This document shows positions 32,627-41,819 of a stretch of 64,000 nucleotides of DNA, in pieces. The stretch lies in contig NZ_JAEDAK010000002.1 in the NCBI RefSeq assembly GCF_016093275.1, forward strand, positions 512,496-576,495, read 5' to 3'. The translations under genes were made by a program, and so were the position numbers. Each line of letters starts with the position of its first letter. Within the stretch, counting starts at the first letter, position 1. The stretch is from Inhella proteolytica (GTDB lineage Bacteria; Pseudomonadota; Gammaproteobacteria; Burkholderiales; Burkholderiaceae_C). A model generated the notes under the pieces. The model was not told the origin of the DNA and ran no database searches. It saw nothing but the letters and a program-made list of their open reading frames with translations.

Positions 32627-33805
32627 ATGCAAGAGTCTTTCGACCCCGCGCGATTGAAGCCGCTGTACCTGCTGGATCCGGACCTGGTGTTTCTGAACCA
32701 CGGCTCCTTCGGCGCCTGCCCGGCCGAGGTGCTGGCGGTGCAGCAAGGCTGGCAGCGCGAGATGGAACGCAACCCGGTGGCGTTTCTTGGGCGACGCTCG
32801 GCCGAACTGCTGGCGCAGGCGCGCGCGCGGCTGGCGCAGGAACTGGGCGCGGACCCGGCACACCTGGTGTTCGTGCCCAATGCCACGCAGGGCGTGAACA
32901 CGGTGGCGCGCTCGCTGCCGCTGCAACCGGGCGATGAGATCCTGAGCACCGACCACGAGTACGGTGCCTGCGACAACACCTGGGACTGGGTCTGCGCCCG
33001 CAGCGGCGCGCGCCGCGTGGCGGTGCCCATCCCCCTGCCCTTCCGCGCCGAAGAATTCGTGGAACGCGTTTGGCGCGCGGTGACGCCGCGCACGCGCGTG
33101 CTGTTCCTGAGCCACATGACGTCCACCACCGCGCTGATCTTCCCGATCCAGGAGCTGGTGCGCCGGGCGCGGGCGGCCGGCATCCGCAGCGTGATCGACG
33201 GCGCGCACATGCCCGGCCACCTGCCCCTGGATCTGGATGCCCTGGGCGCGGACTTCTATACCGGCAATTGCCACAAGTGGCTGGGTGCCCCCAAGGGTGC
33301 GGCCTTTCTGCACGCGCGGCCCGAGCAGCACGAATTGCTGCACGCGCTCACCATCAGCTGGGGCTACAGCCCGGGCGTGGAGGGGCATACCGGCTTCGAC
33401 GCCTACCTGGGCCACAGCCTGCTGGAGCGGCGCCTGCAATGGCAGGGCACGCGCGACATTTCCGCCTTCCTCACGGTGCCCGCGGCGCTGGACTTCGCCG
33501 CCCGGCACCACTGGCCGCAGGTGCGCCAGGCCTGTCACGCGCTGGCGGTGCAAACCCTGCAGCGCGTGTGCGCGCACACCGGTCTTTCACCCCTGTGCCG
33601 CGATGAGGACTTCGGCCAGATGGTGGCCATTCCCGTGCCGCCGATGAACGGCGAGGCGCTCAAGCAGCGGCTGTTCGACGAATTCCGCATCGAGGTGCCG
33701 GTGACCCAGCACGGGCCGCAGACCTTCGTGCGGGCGTCCTTCCAGGGCTACAACAGCCCGGCGGATGCGGACGCCCTGGTGGCGGCGCTGCAGACGATTT
33801 TCTAG
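32627..33805 (+). CDS. Class V aminotransferase family protein (isopenicillin-N epimerase-like)
   Basis: A 392-residue PLP enzyme. FLNHGSFGACPAEVL near the start, NATQGVNTVARSL, VIDGAHMPGHLPLD (Asp-His pairing with the cofactor) and NCHKWLGAPKGAAFL, with the Schiff-base lysine in HKW. The long N-terminal layout and LNHGSFG motif are typical of the epimerase/desulfurase-like branch. Likely substrates are amino or sulfonic acids; none can be chosen from sequence. It is divergent from the GST gene and convergent with the flavoprotein gene. Confidence 0.9.
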   Translation: MQESFDPARLKPLYLLDPDLVFLNHGSFGACPAEVLAVQQGWQREMERNPVAFLGRRSAELLAQARARLAQELGADPAHLVFVPNATQGVNTVARSLPLQPGDEILSTDHEYGACDNTWDWVCARSGARRVAVPIPLPFRAEEFVERVWRAVTPRTRVLFLSHMTSTTALIFPIQELVRRARAAGIRSVIDGAHMPGHLPLDLDALGADFYTGNCHKWLGAPKGAAFLHARPEQHELLHALTISWGYSPGVEGHTGFDAYLGHSLLERRLQWQGTRDISAFLTVPAALDFAARHHWPQVRQACHALAVQTLQRVCAHTGLSPLCRDEDFGQMVAIPVPPMNGEALKQRLFDEFRIEVPVTQHGPQTFVRASFQGYNSPADADALVAALQTIF

Positions 33806-33813
33806 GCCACCGC

Positions 33814-35241
33814 TCAGGCCCCCGGCCCGCAGTCCAGGCAGCGTTCCACCGGCGGCGGGCCCATGCGCAGGGCGCGCTGCAAGTCGCGCAGCGCGGTGCG
33901 CAGCCCCTCTTCCACCACCGGGTGATAGAAGGGGCTGTCCAGCATCTGCTGCACCGTGTCGCCGCGCTGCACGCTCCAGCTGAGCAGGTGGCCCAGGTGC
34001 TCGGCGGCCGGGCCGATCATTTCGGCGCCCAGCAGGCGGCCCGTGCCCTTGTCGGCATACAGGTGCAGGCCGCCCTGGTTCTTGCGCATCACCCGGCTGC
34101 GGCCTTGGTCGGCAAAGCTGACGCGGCCGGTCTCGAAGGCCACCCCCGCCTGCAGCAATTCGGCGTGCCTGCGCCCGACCGTGGCGATCTGCGGATCGCT
34201 GAACACCACGGCAAGAGGGGCCCGGCGCGGGCGCACGCGCACGTCCGGCCAGCGGCCGGCGTTGTCGCCGGCAATGCGGCCTTCATCGGCGGCCTCGTGC
34301 AGCAACTGCAGCTCAGCCGTGGCGTCGCCCGCGATGAAGACCGGATGCGCGCCCACCTGGCCGGTGTGCCGATCGAACGGCGGCACGCCGTCGGCGTCCA
34401 ATGGCAGACCGCTGTGCTCCAGCCCGAGGCCCTGCAGGCGCGGGCGGCGCCCTGTGGCGGCCAGCACCCAATCGACGCGCTCCTCCTGGCCATCGAGCCT
34501 CAGCACCACCTCGTCGCCCTCGCGGCGCAGTTCAGGCTGGGGCTGGCCGAGGTGCATGGGGATCTCGGCGCCAAGGAGCTCGCGGCTCAGGGCCTGCAGC
34601 ACCGGGTCGGTAAGCGGCCCCACGCGCTGGCTGCGGCCCACCAAGCGCACGCGCACGCCCAGGCGGTGCAGGGCCTGCGCCAGTTCCAGCGCAATCACGC
34701 CGGCGCCCAGCACCAGCACGGCGCGCGGCAGGTCGTGCCAGTCAAACAGCTCGTCGTTGCGGATCAGGCGCTCGCCCAGGGCCTGCTGCCAGGCCGGGTC
34801 GATCTGCGGCTCCGATCCGGTGGCGATGACGATGCGAGCGGCCTTCACCCGCGTGTGGCCGTCCACCTCCAGCACGCCGGGCGCCACGAAGCGGGCGTGG
34901 CCGCGCAGGCGATGGGCGGCGGGCCAGCTGTCCACGGACTCGGTCACGAAGCCCACAAAGCGGTCGCGCTCGCTGCGCACGCGCTGCATCACGGCCCGGC
35001 CGTCAATCTGCACGCCCTGCACCCGCACGCCGAAGCCGGCCGCCTGCTGCACGGCATGCGCGGCCTCGGCCGCGGCAATCAGCAGCTTGCTGGGCATGCA
35101 GCCCACGCGTGCGCAGGTGGTGCCATAGGGCCCACTTTCGATCGCCAGCACGCTTTCCGTGTGCTGGCGCGCGGCACGGTAGGCCGCCATGCCGGCGGTA
35201 CCGGTGCCGACGATGGCCACATCGACGCTCAGCGCTTGCAT
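33814..35241 (-). CDS. Dihydrolipoamide dehydrogenase-like flavoprotein
   Basis: A 475-residue pyridine nucleotide-disulfide oxidoreductase. FAD site VAIVGTGTAGMAAYRAA, redox pair Cys43/Cys48 (TTCARVGCMPSK, where the family usually reads GGTCxNxGCIPSK), NAD site VLVLGAGVIALELAQAL, FAD-binding FIAGDAT, and the C-terminal HPVVEEGL with the acid-base His-Glu pair. The pocket lies at the dimer interface. No E1 or E2 genes are nearby, so it is probably not the dedicated subunit of a 2-oxo acid complex. The chain ends CLDCGPGA, an extra CxxC at residues 468-471. The start ATG lies at 35241. Confidence 0.88.
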   Translation of the reverse strand: MQALSVDVAIVGTGTAGMAAYRAARQHTESVLAIESGPYGTTCARVGCMPSKLLIAAAEAAHAVQQAAGFGVRVQGVQIDGRAVMQRVRSERDRFVGFVTESVDSWPAAHRLRGHARFVAPGVLEVDGHTRVKAARIVIATGSEPQIDPAWQQALGERLIRNDELFDWHDLPRAVLVLGAGVIALELAQALHRLGVRVRLVGRSQRVGPLTDPVLQALSRELLGAEIPMHLGQPQPELRREGDEVVLRLDGQEERVDWVLAATGRRPRLQGLGLEHSGLPLDADGVPPFDRHTGQVGAHPVFIAGDATAELQLLHEAADEGRIAGDNAGRWPDVRVRPRRAPLAVVFSDPQIATVGRRHAELLQAGVAFETGRVSFADQGRSRVMRKNQGGLHLYADKGTGRLLGAEMIGPAAEHLGHLLSWSVQRGDTVQQMLDSPFYHPVVEEGLRTALRDLQRALRMGPPPVERCLDCGPGA

Positions 35242-35501
35242 GGCGCCATTCCCAGGTAGACCCGCAAGACCGCCCACGCGCGGGAAACGAAGGAGCAATC
35301 GGCATCGCCCTGGGGCGGCAGTTCGGTGAAGAAAGGGCTGGGCAGCATGAGGAATCGGCTTCAGAGCAGGGATGCCCGCACTGTGCGCAAACCCGTGTGC
35401 AGGCGGAATCCCCGCCAGAGCCAATGCACTGCTGCGCGCAGCGGAACAATCCGGCATGGCTTCCCGGCTCGGCACAATCCCCCGCCACACCGGGAGGCTT
35501 T
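35242..35501. promoter_or_regulatory. Divergent promoter region (flavoprotein / LysR copy B)
   Basis: A 260-base gap between divergent genes, the usual place for a LysR operator. GGGAGG lies just before the GTG start of the LysR gene. CACTGTGCGCAAACCCGTGTGCAG near 35378 has loose dyad symmetry but no clear T-N11-A match was fixed on. Confidence 0.35.
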
Positions 35502-36419
35502 GTGGACCGTCTGCACCAGATTCAAGTGTTCGTGGCCGTGGTGGACGCCAACGGCTTTGCCGGCGCGGCACGCAAGCTGAACCTCTCGCCACCGGCGGTG
35601 ACGCGCGCCATCAACGAGCTGGAGGCCCAGCTCGGCGCCCGCCTGCTGACCCGCACCACGCGCGTCGTTCGCGTCACCGAAGCGGGCGAGCGCTACGCGG
35701 AGGATTGCCGTCGCATCCTGGCCGAGCTGGTGGAGGCGGACGAATCCGTGGCGGGGTTGCACGCCAACCCGCGCGGCCGCCTCACCCTCACGGCACCGGT
35801 GCTGTTCGGCGCGCAGGTGGTCACGCCCATCGTGACGGAGTACCTGCGCCTGCACCCGGAAGTGCAGGCGCAATGCTGGTTTCTGGACCGCATCGTCAAC
35901 ATGATGGACGAGGGCGTGGACGTGGCCGTGCGCATCGGCGAGCTGCCGGATTCCTCGCTGCAGGCGGTGCGCGTGGGGCAGGTGCGGCGCGTCATCGTGG
36001 CCACGCCGCAGTACCTGAAAAGCGCGCCGCCGCTGCAAGTGCCCGCCGACCTGCAAGCCCACGCCATCGTGGCCGCCAGCGCCGTCACCCCGAACGCCGA
36101 GTGGCGCCTGCAGCAAGCGGGAGAGCCCGTCACCATCAAGCTGCAACCGCGCCTGACCACCACCTCCAACGACGCGGCCATTCAAGCCTGCCTGCAGCAC
36201 TTCGGGCTGACGCGCCTGCTGTCCTATCAGGTGGCGACCTTGCAGGCCGAAGGCCGCCTGCAGACCGTGCTGACGGACTATGAGCCGGAGCCGCTGCCGG
36301 TGCATGTGGTGCACCGCGAGGGTCGCTATGCCTCCAAGAAGGCACGTGCCTTCATCGATCTCGCCGTGGAGCGCCTGCGCTCGCACCCCGCGCTGGAGGG
36401 CGGCGGCGCCCGCCAGTGA
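35502..36419 (+). CDS. LysR-family transcriptional regulator (copy B)
   Basis: A 305-residue regulator starting at GTG 35502 (MDRLHQIQVFVAVVDANGF), with GGGAGG upstream. Winged helix: ANGFAGAARKLNLSPPAVTRAINELEAQLGARLLTRTTR. The effector domain is very similar to that of the LysR at 17536 over its whole length, so they arose by duplication. It is divergent from the dihydrolipoamide dehydrogenase-like gene and upstream of the molybdoenzyme gene, and may control either; the classic divergent arrangement favours the first. Confidence 0.92.
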   Translation: MDRLHQIQVFVAVVDANGFAGAARKLNLSPPAVTRAINELEAQLGARLLTRTTRVVRVTEAGERYAEDCRRILAELVEADESVAGLHANPRGRLTLTAPVLFGAQVVTPIVTEYLRLHPEVQAQCWFLDRIVNMMDEGVDVAVRIGELPDSSLQAVRVGQVRRVIVATPQYLKSAPPLQVPADLQAHAIVAASAVTPNAEWRLQQAGEPVTIKLQPRLTTTSNDAAIQACLQHFGLTRLLSYQVATLQAEGRLQTVLTDYEPEPLPVHVVHREGRYASKKARAFIDLAVERLRSHPALEGGGARQ

Positions 36420-36581
36420 CGCGTTCGGATCTGGCCGCCTGCAGCGATTCAATGGGCTGAGGCGCGCCCGGCCTCACCTCAAGAAGAAGGAGCCCCGCGC
36501 ACGCGGCCACGCGCTCGATTAGCCTGCCGACCCACGCGCCCTGGCGGGTGCATGCCCTTGTCGACATCGGAGGTGAACCGC

Positions 36582-39500
36582 ATGAACGCCCGACAGCCGC
36601 AGCTCCCGCTCGAAAGCACCGAACAGCGCACGCGCACCCTGGTGTTCTGGGTCAACGACCAGCGCCATGTAGTCGAGAACCCTGACCCGCGCATGCTGCT
36701 GCTGGACTACCTGCGCTCGCCGGAGGTGGGGCTGACCGGCACCAAGAAGGTCTGCGCCCAGGGCGGCTGCGGGGCCTGCACGGTCACCCTGTCGCGCTGG
36801 AACCCGCGCAGCGGTCAGGTCGAGCAGCGCGCCATCAATTCCTGCCTGCGCCCGCTGTGCGCGGTGGATGGCATGGCCATCACCACCGTCGAAGGCGTGG
36901 GCAAGGTGGCCACCGGCCTGAGCCCGGTGCAGTACACGCTGGCCCTCAACAACGGCACGCAATGCGGCTACTGCACGCCCGGATGGGTGATGAGCATGCA
37001 CAGCCAGCTTGTGGCTCGGCCGGACGCCCAGCTGACGCAGGCCGAGATCGAGGCCTTGTTCGACGGCAATCTGTGCCGCTGCACGGGCTTTCGTCCCATC
37101 CTTTACGCCATGCGGCACTTTGCGGCCGGCTGGAGCGAGGCGGACGAACGCGGCTCGATGCGCTGCCAGCCCTGGCCCGGTTACGACGCCAAGACCGGCA
37201 AGGCCGTCATCCCCATCCAGCTGGCGCAGGAACCCAACCCGATCCAGAACCTGCCGCATTGCCCGCCGGTGCCGCTGGACCTGCGGCAGCGCGACAGCAG
37301 CTGGCGCCGCGTGCTGAGCCTGGCCGAGTTGGAGCAGGCGCTGCGCGCCCACCCCGGGCCGGACCCGCTGCGCCTGGTGATGGGCAATACCTCCATCGGC
37401 ATCTACGGCGAACCGGCGCAGGACGTCTGCTACGGCGCCCCCTTCAGCCGCATCGACATTTCCGAGATCCCCGAGCTGCATGGCCGCACGGCCGGCAGCG
37501 AAGGCCTGGTGCTGGGTGCAGCCACCACCTACACCGAGCTGCTGGAGTTCCTGGATGCGCTGATGGGCACGGCGAGCGAGGCCCAGCGCAGTGGCCTGAC
37601 CGCGCTGCGCTACATGGCGCAGCGCACGGCCGGCCGCATCGTGCGCGACGCCGCCAGCCTGGGCGGCAACACCATGCTGGTGGTGCAGCATGTGGAAGAC
37701 GGCGTGCCCTTTCCTTCCGACCTGTTCACCGCCCTGTGCGGCCTGGACGCCGAGGTGGACGTGGCCTGCCCGAACTGGAGCGCACCCCGCCGCCTGGGCC
37801 TGCCGGCCTTTGCCGAGGCCTGGCGCCAGGACCCGGAGCTGCAGCGCGGTGCCATCCTGCTGCGCTACCACGTGCCCTACACCGCACCGCGCGAACTGAT
37901 GCGCACCTTCAAGGTGGCGCTGCGCGAGATCAATGCGCATTCCATCGTCAACGCGGGCCTGCGGGTGCGCTTCGGCGCCGACGGGCGGGTGGAGCAGGCC
38001 CGGGTGGTCTACGGCGGCATCGGCCCCATCGCCTTCCAGCTGCACGAACTGGAGCAATGGCTGCAGGGCCAGGCCTGGAATGCCGCGCTGCTGGCCGGCG
38101 GCCTGCAGCGGGTGCGTGCGGCGGTGCGCTCGCGCCTCGAGGCCACGCGCGAGCGCATGGCCGCCCTGCCCGACGAGGGCTTCACCGACGCCTACCGCAG
38201 CCATCTGGCCGAGAGCTTCTTCTACCAATTCTTCATCTGGGTGGCTGAGCAGGTGGCCCCCGAAAGCGTGCCGCCGGCCCTGCGCTCGGCCGGGCAATGG
38301 CCGCTGGAGCGGCCGGTGTCGCGCGGCACGCAGGCCTACCAGAGCTACCCCGACGAGTACCCGGTCAATCGGCCCTACATCAAGGCCGAGGCCTTCATCC
38401 AGGTCAGCGGCGAAGCGGTCTACACCCACGACGAGCCGCTGCCCCGCCATGGCGTGGAAGCCGCACCGGTGCTGGCCATCCAGCCCCTGGCACGCTTCAG
38501 CTTCCGCAAGCCCGGCGGCGGCGCGCCGCTGGCCCCTGCCGAGCTGGCGGCCTGGCTGCGTGAACAGCACGCCGACTTCGTGGACCTCGTCAGCGCCCAG
38601 GACGTGCCGGGCCGGAACAACCAGGCCTACGGCCAGAACCCGGAAGACCCGCTGATCTGCCAGGACCAGGTGACGGCCTGCGGGCAGGTGCTGGCCCTGG
38701 TGCTGGCGCGCACGGCGCAGGCCGCCATCAACATCGCCTACCGCGTGCAGCAGGACTGCGTGGCCTATGCCCCGTTGCCGGACGCCGCCGGCGCGCCGCG
38801 CCAACCGCTGCTGAGCCTGGAGCAGGCCATTGAGGCCAAGAACTTCCTGGTGACGGACAACATCTGGGGCATCTCCCGCGACGGCAGCCAGCCGGGCTGG
38901 CAGCAGGCCGAGCGCACCGTGCTGAGCTGGCAGGGGCGCAGCGTCGCCTGCCAGGTGGTGAAGGGCGAGCAGATGTCGCGCTGCCCGCAGATGCACTTCT
39001 ACCTGGAGACGCAATCGGCGCTGGCGACCCCGAACGACAACGGCAGCCTGACCGTCATCTCCTCCACCCAGAACCCCGACACCATCCTCTCGGCCGTCAG
39101 CGCGGCGCTGGGCCTGGCGTCCAACCAGGTGGACGTGCAGGTGCGGCGCGTGGGCGGTGGCTATGGCGGCAAGGGCCCGCGCTCGCCCTGGGCCGCGGCC
39201 AATGCGGCGGTGGCGGCGCACAAGCTCGGCCGGCCGGTGAAGCTGGCCATGACACGCGAGGCCGACTCCGCCCTGTTCGGCCACGAGAGCCCGCTGTTCG
39301 GCCGCTACGCCTTCGCCATCGGCACCGGCGAGGACAAGCCCGAGCACCGCGGCCTGCTGATGGGGCTGGACATCCACTACTTCATGGACGCCGGCAACAC
39401 CGCCGACTGCACGCCGGTGGTGATGGACTGCGTGCTGCTGCGCGCCGACAACGGCTACTACGTGCCGCACTACGAAACCAAGGGCGAGGTCTGCCTGACC

Positions 39501-40895
39501 AACCTCATCAGCAACAGCTCCTTCCGCAGCCTGGACGCGATCTCCGGCATCGTCGTGCTGGAAGACGGCCTGGAGGCGGCCGCACATGCCATCGGCATGC
39601 TGCCCGAGGAGGTGCGCGAAAAGAACCTCTACCGCCTGGGCGACTTCACCCCCTATGGCCAGGTGCTGGAGTACTGCTACCTGCAGGACGTGTGGCAGTA
39701 CGCCAAGCAGAAGGTGGACTTTGCGCGCCGCCTGGAGCAGGTGCGCACGTTCAACCGCAACAACCGCTGGCGCAAGCGCGGCATTTCCATGCTGCCCATC
39801 AAGTACGGTATGGGCTTCAACGCCACCTTCCTGGAGCGCGGCGATGCGCTGGTGGACATCTTTGACGGCGACGGCACCGTGGTGGTGCGCCATGGCGGCT
39901 GCGAGATCGGCCAGGGCCTGAACACCCAGGTGATGCAGTTGGTGGCCGAGGCGCTCAACATCCCCGTCTACCTGATCCGCGTGGGCACCCTGTCCACCCA
40001 GGTCATTCCCAACCCCATCTCCACCGGCGCGAGCACCGGCAGCGCCTTCAACGGCGGCGCGGCCCAGAAGGCCGCCCAGCGCCTGCGCAAGCGCCTCGAA
40101 GCCTTCTGCGTGGAGCAGCTCAACAGCCGCGGCCGCGACTACTGCCGCCAGCAGCACCTCGACTTCTGGAGCTACGACGAGGGCTGGAACACGCCCTACG
40201 ATGCCGGCAATGGCCAGCAACGGCTGCTGTGGCAGGCCATCGTGGCGGCCGCCAATATGGCGCGCGTCAACCTCTCCGCCCAGGCCCAGCACAACGAGAG
40301 CGGCGGCGAGCGTGCGGACACGAACCTGCAGTTCCACCCGGGCACGCAGGAAACCGCGCAGAACTTCGTCGGTTTCACCTACAGCGTGGGCTGCAGCGAG
40401 GTCGAGGTGGACATCCTGACCGGCGAGACCACCATCCTGCGCTCCGACCTCATCTACGACATGGGCAAGAGCCTCAACCCGGCCACCGATGTCGGTCAGC
40501 TGGAGGGCGCCTTCGTGCAAGGCATTGGCCGGGTGCTGATGGAGAACGTGGTCTGGCAACCCGACGGCCCGCAGCGCGGCATGAACAACACGCCCAATAC
40601 CTGGGGCTACAAGATCCCGGCCAGCACCACCATTCCGCGCGAGTTCCACGTCGACCTGTACCCACGCGAACGCTCGGCCGAGGTGCCCGAGAACCCGAAC
40701 CTGCTGATGTCGGCGAAAGAGGTGGGCGAGCCGCCGCTGTGCCTGGCCGCCACCGTGTACTTCGCGCTCAAGCACGCCATCCTCGATTCACGCAGCGAGC
40801 GCGGCCTGCCCGGCTGGTTCCGGCTGGACATGCCCTGCACCGTGCAAACGGTGCGCGAGGCCTGTGCGGTGGAGATCGAGGCGATGGGGCTGTAG
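36582..40895 (+). CDS. Single-chain xanthine dehydrogenase/aldehyde oxidase-type molybdoenzyme
   Basis: A 1437-residue protein. ATG 36582 is chosen for GGAGGTG seven bases upstream; an ATG 30 bases earlier has none. N-terminal [2Fe-2S] cluster: Cys58, 63, 66, 88 (CAQGGCGACTV). Second cluster: Cys128, 131, 165, 167 (CGYCTPG, CRCTG). An FAD domain (~240-510, LVMGNTSIGIYGE, SLGGNTM) and the large molybdopterin domain from ~590 (SSTQNPD, VGGGYGGKG, GCEIGQGLNTQ). The catalytic Glu is Glu1383 in EVGEPPL; Arg982 (SSFRSLDA) corresponds to the substrate Arg, though the usual FRGFGGPQ is changed. Most bacterial homologues are split into two or three chains; the eukaryotic-like fusion is less common. 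No maturation genes are adjacent. The substrate is a purine or aldehyde-type compound at best. Confidence 0.9.
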   Translation: MNARQPQLPLESTEQRTRTLVFWVNDQRHVVENPDPRMLLLDYLRSPEVGLTGTKKVCAQGGCGACTVTLSRWNPRSGQVEQRAINSCLRPLCAVDGMAITTVEGVGKVATGLSPVQYTLALNNGTQCGYCTPGWVMSMHSQLVARPDAQLTQAEIEALFDGNLCRCTGFRPILYAMRHFAAGWSEADERGSMRCQPWPGYDAKTGKAVIPIQLAQEPNPIQNLPHCPPVPLDLRQRDSSWRRVLSLAELEQALRAHPGPDPLRLVMGNTSIGIYGEPAQDVCYGAPFSRIDISEIPELHGRTAGSEGLVLGAATTYTELLEFLDALMGTASEAQRSGLTALRYMAQRTAGRIVRDAASLGGNTMLVVQHVEDGVPFPSDLFTALCGLDAEVDVACPNWSAPRRLGLPAFAEAWRQDPELQRGAILLRYHVPYTAPRELMRTFKVALREINAHSIVNAGLRVRFGADGRVEQARVVYGGIGPIAFQLHELEQWLQGQAWNAALLAGGLQRVRAAVRSRLEATRERMAALPDEGFTDAYRSHLAESFFYQFFIWVAEQVAPESVPPALRSAGQWPLERPVSRGTQAYQSYPDEYPVNRPYIKAEAFIQVSGEAVYTHDEPLPRHGVEAAPVLAIQPLARFSFRKPGGGAPLAPAELAAWLREQHADFVDLVSAQDVPGRNNQAYGQNPEDPLICQDQVTACGQVLALVLARTAQAAINIAYRVQQDCVAYAPLPDAAGAPRQPLLSLEQAIEAKNFLVTDNIWGISRDGSQPGWQQAERTVLSWQGRSVACQVVKGEQMSRCPQMHFYLETQSALATPNDNGSLTVISSTQNPDTILSAVSAALGLASNQVDVQVRRVGGGYGGKGPRSPWAAANAAVAAHKLGRPVKLAMTREADSALFGHESPLFGRYAFAIGTGEDKPEHRGLLMGLDIHYFMDAGNTADCTPVVMDCVLLRADNGYYVPHYETKGEVCLTNLISNSSFRSLDAISGIVVLEDGLEAAAHAIGMLPEEVREKNLYRLGDFTPYGQVLEYCYLQDVWQYAKQKVDFARRLEQVRTFNRNNRWRKRGISMLPIKYGMGFNATFLERGDALVDIFDGDGTVVVRHGGCEIGQGLNTQVMQLVAEALNIPVYLIRVGTLSTQVIPNPISTGASTGSAFNGGAAQKAAQRLRKRLEAFCVEQLNSRGRDYCRQQHLDFWSYDEGWNTPYDAGNGQQRLLWQAIVAAANMARVNLSAQAQHNESGGERADTNLQFHPGTQETAQNFVGFTYSVGCSEVEVDILTGETTILRSDLIYDMGKSLNPATDVGQLEGAFVQGIGRVLMENVVWQPDGPQRGMNNTPNTWGYKIPASTTIPREFHVDLYPRERSAEVPENPNLLMSAKEVGEPPLCLAATVYFALKHAILDSRSERGLPGWFRLDMPCTVQTVREACAVEIEAMGL

Positions 40896-40909
40896 GGCGG
40901 GTTCAGAGC

Positions 40910-41704
40910 TCAGGGTCTGAGAGGTCGTGGGGCCAGCACCCGCCGCAGCCCCCAGGCGCCCAGGAGGCCGATGCCCACCGCGGCCAGCCCCAGCGAACCC
41001 AGCTCGCCCCAGGGACTCGCCTGCGCATCCGCACGCGCGGCCAGCAGGGTCAACCAGCTGTTGTAGGCCGCATGCAGGCCGATGCAGGGGATCAGCGAGC
41101 GCGTGCGCTCATACAGCCACCCCAGCAGCAGGCCCAGCAGGGAGCCGATGACGAACTGGTAGACATTCAGGTGCATCAGCCCGAACAGCAGGGCCGACGC
41201 CGCAATGGCCTGGCCACGCGGGTAGCGCGTCAGCATCCCGCGCAGCACCACGCCGCGGAACAGCATTTCCTCCAGCACGGGCGCCAGCAGGCAGACCGCC
41301 ACCAGACTGGTCAGCGAGCCATCCATCATCAACTCGAAGCCCGCCTGCTCCGCAGCCGAGACCGGCAGCAGCTCCATCAGGAACTCGCCGAGCTGGCCCA
41401 ACAGCAGCGCCAGCAGCGGCGTGATCATCAGCAGCTGCGGCAGGGTCAGCAGGCCGATCACCCAGGGCGAGGCCTTGCTGGCGTGGAAGAGCTGGCGGTA
41501 GCCGAGCCGGGCCAGCGGCATCAGGCCCAGGAACAGCAGGCCGTTGCCCAGCACCATGGCCAGCGGCCAGAGCGCAGGCTCCGGCAGACCCAGCGGGGTG
41601 TGCAGCTCCTGCAACAGGGCGTACGCCAGCACCTGAAGCAGGATCAGCGCCAACGCCAGCAGCAGGGCTTGGGGAATGGAAGGGAAGGCTGGTGCTTGCT
41701 GCAT
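40910..41704 (-). CDS. CPBP-family intramembrane metalloprotease
   Basis: A 264-residue membrane protein with about eight hydrophobic helices. Motif EEMLFRG (Glu-Glu) and FGLMHLN supply the metal-binding Glu/His set of the CAAX protease/bacteriocin-processing family. ATG 41704 begins MQQAPAFPSIP. Members process prenylated or secreted peptides or give bacteriocin immunity; this one has no obvious partner. It is convergent with the molybdoenzyme gene, 14 bases apart. Confidence 0.88.
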   Translation of the reverse strand: MQQAPAFPSIPQALLLALALILLQVLAYALLQELHTPLGLPEPALWPLAMVLGNGLLFLGLMPLARLGYRQLFHASKASPWVIGLLTLPQLLMITPLLALLLGQLGEFLMELLPVSAAEQAGFELMMDGSLTSLVAVCLLAPVLEEMLFRGVVLRGMLTRYPRGQAIAASALLFGLMHLNVYQFVIGSLLGLLLGWLYERTRSLIPCIGLHAAYNSWLTLLAARADAQASPWGELGSLGLAAVGIGLLGAWGLRRVLAPRPLRP

Positions 41705-41819
41705 GGAGTGCGGTGACAGGCGGTGGGGGCCAAGTTGGGGGCGATTGGGGGCCTTCGCTGACGGTGCCGGCTCCTTCGCATCGGGTGTGGCCGACCGCGC
41801 GCTGCGCCTCGGTTTGTGC

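Noticed and set aside
36519..40775. A 1418-codon minus-strand frame over the molybdoenzyme gene
   Set aside because: Antisense shadow; the plus strand has all iron-sulfur Cys and molybdopterin motifs in order.
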